NCBI GenBank assembly: GCA_965652395.1
Contig: CBFGUW010000001.1
Location: forward strand, 62,001 to 126,000
Source of the DNA: Saccharospirillum sp965652395
GTDB lineage: Bacteria > Pseudomonadota > Gammaproteobacteria > Pseudomonadales > Natronospirillaceae
DNA length: 64,000 bases
Direction of reading: 5' to 3'
Numbering within the stretch: the first letter of the stretch is position 1; each line of letters starts with the position of its first letter. A model generated the notes under the pieces. That model searched no databases, was not told the DNA's origin, and was given only the letters and a program-made list of their open reading frames with translations. Shown here in pieces: positions 16,525-24,112 of this stretch. The translations under genes and the position numbers were made by a program.

Positions 16525-17672
16525 CAACGCAGGCATTTGACACACCCATTTGCATAGTGGGAGGCGGCCCGGGAGGGGCCGCCGTTGCGCTCACCTTGGT
16601 CAGGGAAGGTTACCAACGGGTGACTTTGTTGAATTGGAAGGCCGCAAGCGTCGGCCCAGCTGTTGGCGAGTCCATTCCACCGGCGTCGCTCAGTTGGTTG
16701 CGAGAACTGAAACTGGACCACTTACTGGAAGAAGGGGGGCATTGCCCCTGCCCTGGCAGTTGGTCGCTGTGGGGAGGTGATCAGCCGGGATTCAATGATT
16801 TTCTTCTGGACCCTTTGGGCAGCGGGTATCACCTTGACCGTTCGCTATTCAACGATCAACTTCTGACTGAAACGGCAGTCGGCGGAGTGGATGTTGTTTC
16901 TCCTGCTCGGCTGACGTCGGTGACGAGAAACCACGACGGTTATCGAGTCGAATGGCGGACAGCCGAGGGCTTTCAGGAAGGCCAATACCGGGTTCTTGTG
17001 GATGCCAGTGGGGCGAGTGCCAGCGCTATGCGTCGCCTGTCCGTGGCGCGTAACCTCTATGACGAATTGGTGGCGGCGTGCGCTTTTGTTGACTTGCCGG
17101 AAGATTCGAGTCTTGGTGATCATACTTTGATAGAAGCGTCATCCATTGGTTGGTGGTATGCCGCCCGGTTGCCCGGTAACCGGGCTATTTTGTCATTCAC
17201 CAGCGATTGGCAAACAGTTAAACGGGCGGGATTAATGGAGCCGGAACGTTTTCTACATGAGTTTGGCGAAACCCGATTGATGAGCGAGCGGCTGTCTCCA
17301 TTCGGTATTGAGATTCCCACGATTGTTCTTAAAGCCGCTTCGGTGGCCATTTTGAGCGGCGTGGCTGGCGGTGGTGAACGAAGTGCCTGGTTGGCGGTGG
17401 GCGATGCCGCCAGCAGTTATGACCCTATCAGCTCGGCCGGTATCAGCAAGGCATTATGTCAGGGCATTCAGGCGGCGAATGCCATTGACCAATGGTGTCG
17501 GGAAGAGGACCCGCAGGCATTAAAGCGGTATCAGGATAGAGTGTTTGACGATTTCTCCAACCATATTCGCTTGAGGCATGGCCACTACCAGGCAGAATAC
17601 GATCGACAAGGAAGCGGGTTTTGGTATCGGCGAATAGAGCCCGGACTACAACGGGCCCTCGCCGAGCCCTGA
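16521..17672 (+). CDS. LodB-like FAD oxidoreductase, quinone cofactor maturation
   Basis: A 383-residue flavoprotein related to tryptophan halogenases. The FAD-binding loop is VGGGPGGAAVAL at the N-terminus, with a later AVGDAASSYDPISSAG block. Its family partner LodB is required to form the cysteine-tryptophylquinone of LodA. I start it at ATG 16521 within the end of the LodA-like gene; the longer GTG at 16509 adds nothing conserved. Gene order and overlap make a dedicated role in maturing the upstream oxidase very likely. It ends one base from the convergent DoxX gene. Confidence 0.87.
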   Translation: MTTQAFDTPICIVGGGPGGAAVALTLVREGYQRVTLLNWKAASVGPAVGESIPPASLSWLRELKLDHLLEEGGHCPCPGSWSLWGGDQPGFNDFLLDPLGSGYHLDRSLFNDQLLTETAVGGVDVVSPARLTSVTRNHDGYRVEWRTAEGFQEGQYRVLVDASGASASAMRRLSVARNLYDELVAACAFVDLPEDSSLGDHTLIEASSIGWWYAARLPGNRAILSFTSDWQTVKRAGLMEPERFLHEFGETRLMSERLSPFGIEIPTIVLKAASVAILSGVAGGGERSAWLAVGDAASSYDPISSAGISKALCQGIQAANAIDQWCREEDPQALKRYQDRVFDDFSNHIRLRHGHYQAEYDRQGSGFWYRRIEPGLQRALAEP

Positions 17673-17673
17673 C

Positions 17674-18123
17674 TCAGTATTTGACCTGTAAGCGCGAACG
17701 GAGCAGATTTTTCACTAGTTGATCCATCGACAGCAGCCCTGGGCCGACGGCGGCCAGCAGTCCCAGTACGCACATCCAGTAGTAGTGCTCCGTTGTGCCC
17801 GGGTAAACAAACAGTTCGATGACCACTGTCATGCCGAACAGCCCCAGTGCCGCGATTCGACCGCCTAGGCCAAAAGCCAGTAAGACGGGAAATACCAACT
17901 CGGCGAAGGTGGCCAGATAGGCAGACAGGGTGTAAGGCAGCAAAGGCACGTCGTATTCATATTGGAAAAGAAACAGCGTGCTGTTCCAGTCAGACAATTT
18001 GAGCAGACCGGATTTGAAGAAGACCCAGGCGATGAAGAGCCGTACCGCCAGCAGGGCGGGGGGCTTTAGCCAGTGATCAATCATCATTCCCAGTTGGGTC
18101 AGGCGTTGCATCAGTGCATCCAT
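17674..18123 (-). CDS. DoxX-family membrane protein of the bufferin operon
   Basis: A 149-residue protein with four hydrophobic segments (about 22-40, 62-80, 86-104 and 116-132). LLAVRLFIAWVFFKSG and the GRIAALGLF region match the DoxX family. It is the last gene of the bufA-bufB-bufC set, nine bases after bufC, a position in which DoxX proteins are often found in bufferin loci. Its role there is not established; a quinone- or redox-linked function in the inner membrane is possible. Confidence 0.85.
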   Translation of the reverse strand: MDALMQRLTQLGMMIDHWLKPPALLAVRLFIAWVFFKSGLLKLSDWNSTLFLFQYEYDVPLLPYTLSAYLATFAELVFPVLLAFGLGGRIAALGLFGMTVVIELFVYPGTTEHYYWMCVLGLLAAVGPGLLSMDQLVKNLLRSRLQVKY

Positions 18124-18132
18124 GGGTTTTCC

Positions 18133-18873
18133 TCATTCGATGGTGCAGAACAGTTGTTGGGTAATACAGCGTGATAAAAAGGCAGTGAGCCGGTCGGCAC
18201 CGGGTTCGGTCATGGCGGCTTCAATGGCGGGGCCTAAGTAATGACCGCTTTGCAGCTCGGTCAGAAATCGAAACTCGGCTTTTTGTAACCGGCTGATTTC
18301 AACTTGGCCTCGGTGTCGGTGAACCAGCAGGTCAGCGGGGCCGTTGTTCAGGCGTACGTTGAATTCACCCTGGTATTCCGGCCGTGACTGACGCCAGACT
18401 TCATCGATTGGATAAGGCGAATGAATCAGAAAGGATGCCGGGGACAGCATCACCTTCTGGTTCAGAAGTTGTTCGATACCGCTCTTCACGGGTACGGCCT
18501 GACCAGCGTTGGCGTAATAGGCTTGATGATAAGCCCATTCAAGGCGGGCCACGTCAACGAGGTAAGTCATATCGGACAGAGCTGGATGAATCGCCATATA
18601 ATCAGCGAAGCTTCCGCCATAGGAGTGGAGGTTGCCGTTGTCGGGCGGTTGGTTTTGGAAATGGCTTTGCGCCAGGCCGTTGAAAAAATCGTCGCCGACC
18701 AAGGCTTTGACAGCGGGAAAAATGTCTCCAAGATAGGCTTTTAATCCAACACGGATATTGTTCCGATAAATCGACAACCGATATTGATAGGCGGGATCGA
18801 TCTTAGCCTCGATATCGGAGTCGGCCGAGAGCAGATAATCAAGAAACTGATGTTGCAGGTCAGACAGGTGCAT
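18133..18873 (-). CDS. bufC: BufC-like DUF2063 partner protein
   Basis: A 246-residue protein. The N-terminal part (LQHQFLDYLL, YRLSIYRNNIRVGLKAYLG, FPAVKALVGDDFF) is the DUF2063 putative DNA-binding/RiPP-recognition domain. In bufferin systems this protein works with the DUF692 enzyme, probably as the precursor-binding partner. The frame is open 16 codons further upstream, but ATG 18873 follows GGAGGC and gives the expected N-terminus. It overlaps the end of bufB by 14 bases. Confidence 0.9.
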   Translation of the reverse strand: MHLSDLQHQFLDYLLSADSDIEAKIDPAYQYRLSIYRNNIRVGLKAYLGDIFPAVKALVGDDFFNGLAQSHFQNQPPDNGNLHSYGGSFADYMAIHPALSDMTYLVDVARLEWAYHQAYYANAGQAVPVKSGIEQLLNQKVMLSPASFLIHSPYPIDEVWRQSRPEYQGEFNVRLNNGPADLLVHRHRGQVEISRLQKAEFRFLTELQSGHYLGPAIEAAMTEPGADRLTAFLSRCITQQLFCTIE

Positions 18874-19690
18874 GGGTCGCCTCCGGTACCATCCACTGGG
18901 TGGCTTGCCGTGCCTGGTCAACCAGCGTTTCCAGCGGAGGGAAATCGCTGTCCCATTCTATAAGCGTCGGTTGGTTTCCGAAGCACTCCAGGCATTCGCG
19001 ATATAACGTCCAGACGGCATCGGAGACGGGTTGGTTATGGCTATCGATCAGAACCCGGTCATTTTCCTGCCGACGTTCGATGTGCCCTGCGAGGTGATAT
19101 TGACCCACGAAGTCACGGTTAAGTTGGTTAATGTACTGATGTGCATCCAGGCCGACATTTTGGCTGGATAAATAAAGGTTGTTCACGTCGAGCAGAATCT
19201 TACAGCCGGTATGCTCGGCCAGAGTGTTCAGAAACTCCGCTTCGCTCATGTCCATCTGGCGGAATGCCAAATAGTTTGACGGGTTTTCAATAAGAATTGA
19301 GCGCCCCAGAGCATCCTGCATTTGTTTGATATGATCGCAGAATACAGTCAGCGCTTCGGCTGTGTAGGGTATAGGTAGCAAATCGGGCAGATGCCGGTGT
19401 TGATAGCTGCTCCAAGCCAGGTGCTCCGAAACCAGTATGGGGTTTATTTCATCCACCAGGGATTTAAGCAGCTGCAAATGGTGTTTATCCAATCCATCCG
19501 CACGACCCAAGGAAAGGCCGACACAGTGAAGACTGATCGGGTAATTATCGGCGAGCGCCACCAATTGCTCTCGTGCCGGGCTGTCGCCGAAATAATTTTC
19601 ACTGTGTGCTTCCAGAAAACCCACGTCCTGTCTGGTTTGAAGCAGGGCGTGTGTATAGGGTGCGCGTAATCCAATACCGGCTTTATCCAT
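18860..19690 (-). CDS. bufB: Multinuclear iron oxidase BufB (DUF692, MNIO)
   Basis: A 276-residue TIM-barrel enzyme of the DUF692/MNIO family. These enzymes use two or three iron ions to modify cysteines of a small precursor; in bufferins the cysteines become thiooxazoles that bind copper. The iron-ligand motifs are all visible: EAHSENYF, SLHCVGLSLG, SEHLAWS, LIENPSNYL, LLDVNNLYLSSQN, YHLAGHIE and EWDSDFPPL. I choose ATG 19690, preceded by AGGTG, over GTG 19699. It is followed by bufC with a 14-base overlap. Confidence 0.93.
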   Translation of the reverse strand: MDKAGIGLRAPYTHALLQTRQDVGFLEAHSENYFGDSPAREQLVALADNYPISLHCVGLSLGRADGLDKHHLQLLKSLVDEINPILVSEHLAWSSYQHRHLPDLLPIPYTAEALTVFCDHIKQMQDALGRSILIENPSNYLAFRQMDMSEAEFLNTLAEHTGCKILLDVNNLYLSSQNVGLDAHQYINQLNRDFVGQYHLAGHIERRQENDRVLIDSHNQPVSDAVWTLYRECLECFGNQPTLIEWDSDFPPLETLVDQARQATQWMVPEATHAPV

Positions 19691-19753
19691 GAAGATCACC
19701 TGACTAGGTTACGAAAGCCCGGTACGGAGTGTCCGGGCCGGGCTTTGTTGGGC

Positions 19754-20014
19754 TTACATCGGTTTGGTTGTACCGCCCGCCAATTTTTCACACAGACCTG
19801 CGGGAACCAGAACCCATTCCTGACTGTCGCCATCCATAGAGGCCTGGCCCTGACAGCTATGACCGTTGGCCTGGCAATCGTTATGACCGGCTTTCACTAC
19901 GCCGTAGCATTTCTCCATGTCGTCTTCAGCCGCCAGGGTGTGGGTGGCGGCCAGGGACAGAGCACCGGCGAGAACGGAAGCGGCAGCGGCTGAAGAGATA
20001 ACTTTCTTGTTCAT
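19754..20014 (-). CDS. bufA: Bufferin precursor BufA1 (DUF2282)
   Basis: An 86-residue secreted precursor. A signal peptide (MNKKVISSAAAASVLAGALS and on to LAA near residue 29) exports it, and the mature part has four cysteines: EKCYGVVKAGHNDC, GHSC and AGLCEKL. That spacing is the DUF2282/BufA1 pattern. Once modified by BufB-BufC the peptide is expected to sequester copper in the periplasm. The frame is open eight codons upstream but ATG 20014 follows GAGGAATTCACC, a good ribosome site. First gene of the operon; no promoter could be assigned in the 230 bases before it. Confidence 0.93.
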   Translation of the reverse strand: MNKKVISSAAAASVLAGALSLAATHTLAAEDDMEKCYGVVKAGHNDCQANGHSCQGQASMDGDSQEWVLVPAGLCEKLAGGTTKPM

Positions 20015-20243
20015 GGTGAATTCCTCTAACAGTTTCATAGGTTAAAAAAGTTTTGCCGAAGCACTGATTCATAGTGCGTCAAAGCTGGCATGTACTAGGG
20101 CAGGAAGAATTCTAAAAAGTTCTCCGGAATTGAAAATTTTTTTAGATCGACACGGAATTGTCATGAAGTCGCCATGTTGATGACATCTTCGCTGGCTAGG
20201 GTTGCACCGATGGTGAACCAGGAAACCACTCGGCAGGAGTACT

Positions 20244-21392
20244 ATGGGTAACGGGTTTTGGCTGGCGGTTGGGCAAATGCTGTCCATCTGTTTCTGGACG
20301 GTGAAATACCTGCCTTATGGTGGGTGGCGGCGCCTGCCGAGGCGCAGCCTGATGTTTGGCCTGGCGGTGCCTGTTTTTCTTTTATTGCAGAGCCTCCATT
20401 GGTTGGGTTTTCTGTTGGATGAACTCTTGTTTCGTCGGTACCGTTCGGTAATTGTGCATCGGCCGATTTTCATTTCCGGCATTCCTCGCAGCGGTACCAC
20501 TCACCTTCATCGCGTTTTGGCCCGTCACGACCAGGTTACCTCTATGACAACCTGGGAGTGCATCCTGGCGCCCAGTATCACGGAGCGCTATCTATGGCGA
20601 TTCCTGGGGCGAGTGGCTCGGCCCCTTGGTCGGTGGTTGGCGGTTTCGCGGTGGCCCTTCTTCAAAGAGATGTCGACCATTCACACGCTTGGGCTGTCTG
20701 AACCGGAAGAGGATTTCCTCGCGCTGTTGCCGATCAATGCCTGCTTCCTGATGGTTGTGCTATTCCCTGAGGAGGCGTCTTTGTGGCGTCTGGCTCGTTT
20801 TGACGCCTCTGTTCCGGAATCGAGACGGCGTGTCGTAATGAAGTTTTATCGGCGCATGGTACAAAAACACCTCTTTTTTCATGGCGAACACCAGCGGTAT
20901 TTGAGCAAGAACCCCTCCTTTGCATCCTGGCTGGGCAGTTTAAAAAAGCGATTCCCGGATGCGTGTTTTTTTCTGTGTACCAGGCCGCCAGAGAAAACCC
21001 TGCCATCTCAATTGAGTTCTCTATATCCGGGATGGCGATTGATTCATGGGCCTTTCTATACCCCGGCCTTCGAGCAGCGGGTGGTGTCAATGCTGGCCGG
21101 TTACTACCGGGATGTTGCCCACTTCAAACGTTTTGCCCTTCAGGCTGTCGAAGTCCCCATGGCGCGGTTAACGAAGGATCTTGAATCTACGGTTGAGGAT
21201 CTTTGCGGGCAGGCGGACCTGCCCGTGACGCCCGCTTTCGAACGGGCACTGGTCGAAGAGGTGGTGGCTTCCAAGAGATATCGCAGTCAACATGCTTACC
21301 AACCCCAGGCCGTGAGGGTGCGTTGGTCCGACGTCGCCCATCGGTTCGGTTACTCCGCCCCAGAACAATGCAGTTCGGAGGTATCGCCATGA
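20244..21392 (+). CDS. Sulfotransferase family protein
   Basis: A 382-residue protein with a PAPS-binding loop FISGIPRSGTTHLHRVLARH at about residues 75-94, the hallmark of sulfotransferases. RYLSKNPSF (about 220) carries the 3'-phosphate-binding Ser region. The N-terminus has one hydrophobic segment (MFGLAVPVFLLLQSLHWLGF), so the enzyme is probably membrane associated. CAGGAG precedes ATG 20244. The stop overlaps the glycosyltransferase start (ATGA). With its neighbours it may build a sulfated glycolipid or surface glycan; that is inference. Confidence 0.85.
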   Translation: MGNGFWLAVGQMLSICFWTVKYLPYGGWRRLPRRSLMFGLAVPVFLLLQSLHWLGFLLDELLFRRYRSVIVHRPIFISGIPRSGTTHLHRVLARHDQVTSMTTWECILAPSITERYLWRFLGRVARPLGRWLAVSRWPFFKEMSTIHTLGLSEPEEDFLALLPINACFLMVVLFPEEASLWRLARFDASVPESRRRVVMKFYRRMVQKHLFFHGEHQRYLSKNPSFASWLGSLKKRFPDACFFLCTRPPEKTLPSQLSSLYPGWRLIHGPFYTPAFEQRVVSMLAGYYRDVAHFKRFALQAVEVPMARLTKDLESTVEDLCGQADLPVTPAFERALVEEVVASKRYRSQHAYQPQAVRVRWSDVAHRFGYSAPEQCSSEVSP

Positions 21393-22525
21393 CGGCACAG
21401 TATCGATTGGCGGGGACCGTTCTCAAAGAGGGGCGTGTCGAGAAAAATAAAAGAGTGCTGGTGGTGTCTGACGCCGCCCCCCATCGAAATGGAGTGGGGG
21501 CTTACTATCAGGATCTGGTGAGGCACTTGGAACCACGGGTCGCTTCCATTCAGGTGATTTCCCCTGAAATCGTCAATGGAGAGTGGCAGGGTGGGTGGAT
21601 GTTGCCATTGCCTGGGGATCGGACCCAGAAATTTTGTATTCCGAACCTCATATCATTGCGCAGACGGATTGAGCAATTCCGACCGGATGTGGTGGTGATT
21701 CCTACTCCCGGTCCTTTCGGAGTGCTCGGTGCCCGTTACGCAGCTTTGGTCGGTGCACGGGTGTTGGTGGGGTTTCATACCTGGTATGAAAAGCTCACTG
21801 AGCTGTATTGGAATCGCGTGCAGGGCTCGCTCACCCGGGGGTACTTCGAAATCAGCAATCGCCTGATCTTTCGCTATGCCGATGGCGTACTGGTGAACTC
21901 CCGGGAAATGCAGGCCACCGCGAGGCGTATGGGGGCTGAGCGAGTTGCCTTGATGGGCACCCCGGTAAGCCCCGCCTTTCTCTCTTGCCCACCTTCAAGA
22001 ACTCCCAAGCGACTGGGGACTCTGTTGTTCGCCGGTCGACTGGCAGCGGAGAAAAATCTGGACGGTTTATTTCAGGCGGCTAGTGAATTACCTGGCCTCA
22101 AAGTTTCCGTCGCCGGGGATGGACCGATGCGGGAGCGTGTTGAACAGGCGGCCGCCGAGTTGCCGAATCTGCAGTATTTGGGGTGGCTGGCACGCGATGA
22201 AATGATACAGGCGATAGACGCCCATGATGCCCTTGTGCTCCCAAGCCATGTTGAAAGCTTCGGCACCATTGCGCTGGAAGCCATGGCACGCCAGCGATTG
22301 GTCGTGGTGAGCGAGCACTGCGGTATCGCCCAGTGGCCGGACCTGGCCCGGCACCTGACCATTATTCAACCCGGCGCCACCCTGGCGGAAACGTTGACTC
22401 GACTGCGGCAAAAAAGTGAGTTCGAGATCGCCGCTCAGGCGCATCATGGTCGTCAGGCCGTTATTGCCCATAACGCTTGGAATACCGATCTCTGGTGTCG
22501 TTTCATCGCCGAGCCGAGCCTATGA
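21389..22525 (+). CDS. Glycosyltransferase family 4 (GT-B fold)
   Basis: A 378-residue GT-B glycosyltransferase. N-terminal KRVLVVSDAAPHRNGVGAYY is the acceptor-side glycine-rich loop. LLFAGRLAAEKNLDGLF starts the donor domain. SHVESFGTIALEAMA is the EX7E motif of retaining GT4 enzymes. The open frame starts at 21203 but ATG 21389 has CGGAGG before it and lies in the stop of the sulfotransferase gene. It closely resembles the diacylglycerol/mannosyl transferase type, but acceptor and sugar are unknown. Confidence 0.88.
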   Translation: MTAQYRLAGTVLKEGRVEKNKRVLVVSDAAPHRNGVGAYYQDLVRHLEPRVASIQVISPEIVNGEWQGGWMLPLPGDRTQKFCIPNLISLRRRIEQFRPDVVVIPTPGPFGVLGARYAALVGARVLVGFHTWYEKLTELYWNRVQGSLTRGYFEISNRLIFRYADGVLVNSREMQATARRMGAERVALMGTPVSPAFLSCPPSRTPKRLGTLLFAGRLAAEKNLDGLFQAASELPGLKVSVAGDGPMRERVEQAAAELPNLQYLGWLARDEMIQAIDAHDALVLPSHVESFGTIALEAMARQRLVVVSEHCGIAQWPDLARHLTIIQPGATLAETLTRLRQKSEFEIAAQAHHGRQAVIAHNAWNTDLWCRFIAEPSL

Positions 22526-23265
22526 CGCCGGCTCCTGCAATCATCAGCATCCACGACGTCATGCCGCAAACTCTGGGTGAGGTGTCTTGGGTGCTGGACC
22601 ACTGGCTTGCGGACTTTCCGCCAGCCTCTCTGGCTCTGTTGGTAGTGCCCGGTCTGGATTGGGCGCCGAAACAATTGGATACACTGAGAGCCTGGCAGGT
22701 AAAAGGATATGAGTTGGCAGGGCATGGTTGGTTTCATCGCGTGCGCCGGGTCTCAACTTTACAACACAGGCTGCACAGTCACTTGATTTCGCGTCAGGCG
22801 GCAGAACATTTATCACTGGAGACGACCGAACTGGTCGACCTTCTTACTCAAAATTACCAATGGTTCTCAAAACATGATTTCAAGAAACCCGAACTCTATG
22901 TCCCGCCTGCCTGGGCAATGGGGCAGCTCGACTTTGCGACGCTGGAGCGCCTTCCATTTCGTTACTACGAATTCACTTCCGGCCTGCTGGACAGCGAACG
23001 ACGACAGTACCGACGACTCCCCCTTGCCGGCTTCGAAGCCGATTGCCGCTGGCGCGTACCGTTCCTCTGGGGATGGAACGGACTCAACCGCATCCTCGCT
23101 TCGTCACAGCGACCGCTGAGGTTATCCATTCACCCTTATGATCATCGTCTGTTGCTGGCGCGCACTCTGCGTCGCTGGTTAACGGAGAAGGTGCGACCCG
23201 TCCCTTATCGCTCCCTGTTCGACCCCGCCATCGCTCTCGGCCCCTCCCATCGGGCGCTGCCCTGA
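22522..23265 (+). CDS. DUF2334 polysaccharide-deacetylase-like protein
   Basis: A 247-residue protein with the NodB fold of the DUF2334 family. IISIHDVMP gives the first metal-ligand Asp, and ELAGHGWFHR gives the HxxxH-like pair. VPPAWAMG and LRLSIHPYDHR are later active-site blocks. It would hydrolyse an N-acetyl or similar group on a glycan or glycolipid. It starts within the last codon of the glycosyltransferase (ATGA), making a tightly coupled three-gene unit. Confidence 0.82.
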   Translation: MTPAPAIISIHDVMPQTLGEVSWVLDHWLADFPPASLALLVVPGLDWAPKQLDTLRAWQVKGYELAGHGWFHRVRRVSTLQHRLHSHLISRQAAEHLSLETTELVDLLTQNYQWFSKHDFKKPELYVPPAWAMGQLDFATLERLPFRYYEFTSGLLDSERRQYRRLPLAGFEADCRWRVPFLWGWNGLNRILASSQRPLRLSIHPYDHRLLLARTLRRWLTEKVRPVPYRSLFDPAIALGPSHRALP

Positions 23266-23403
23266 TCGACGTGCCGAAGAAGGCGTGATTACCTCTATTG
23301 TTCCCCGCAATCTCCGGCTAAACTGACTCCGTGCGTCCGCCGCAAGGCCTTGGGGCCTGCGAAAGGCGTTTGGAACCTGCCAGTCAGAGCTAAGGAGAAT
23401 AAA

Positions 23404-24000
23404 ATGGAGTCATGGCTCTCAACCGTTATTACCTGGGGCATCCCGCTGATCATCCTGATCTTTCTGGTCATGGTGTACAACCGGCTTGTCGCCCTGCGCA
23501 ATCGTTTCAAGAACGCCTTTTCCCAGATTGACGTGCAACTGCAGCGTCGACATGACCTGATTCCCAATCTGGTCGAAACCGCCAAGACTTATATGTCGCA
23601 TGAGCGCGAAACCCTCGAGAACGTCATCGCTGCCCGTAACCAAGCCGTGAACGCCCAGAAGGCCGCCTCCGCAGACCCGACTCAGGGGTCTTTGGTTGAA
23701 AAACTGAGCCAGGCGGAAGGCCTGCTTAGCGGCGCGCTGGGCCGCTTGTTCGCGGTTTCCGAAGCCTATCCCGATCTCAAGGCCGACGGCACCATCCGCG
23801 ACCTGATGGAAAGCCTTGAAACCACCGAAAATAAAGTGGCGTTTGCCCGTCAGGCTTACAACGACTCGGTCATGAATTACCAGACTTATAAAGAATCCTT
23901 CCCGAACAACCTCATTGCCAACGTCACCGGTTTCAAGGATGCGGCCTTGTTCGAACTGGAGAACCCCGAGGCAAAGCAGGCGCCCAAGGTTAAATTCTAG
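23404..24000 (+). CDS. lemA: LemA family protein
   Basis: A 198-residue protein with one N-terminal membrane helix (ITWGIPLIILIFLVMVYNRL) and a periplasmic or cytoplasmic helical bundle. The family signature AFSQIDVQLQRRHDLIPNLV is exact. TAAGGAGAATAAA precedes ATG 23404; the frame open from 23350 is not used. It is followed by an M48 protease, the usual partner of LemA, 112 bases downstream. Confidence 0.95.
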   Translation: MESWLSTVITWGIPLIILIFLVMVYNRLVALRNRFKNAFSQIDVQLQRRHDLIPNLVETAKTYMSHERETLENVIAARNQAVNAQKAASADPTQGSLVEKLSQAEGLLSGALGRLFAVSEAYPDLKADGTIRDLMESLETTENKVAFARQAYNDSVMNYQTYKESFPNNLIANVTGFKDAALFELENPEAKQAPKVKF

Positions 24001-24112
24001 CGGCAGAGGCTATAGCCGGACCCTACCGTCGGCTGACGGTGCGGGTCCGTGGCAATAACATTAAGGCAATATCCCTCAGCGCTTGTGTTCATTATTTGGT
24101 TGAGATCCGCCT

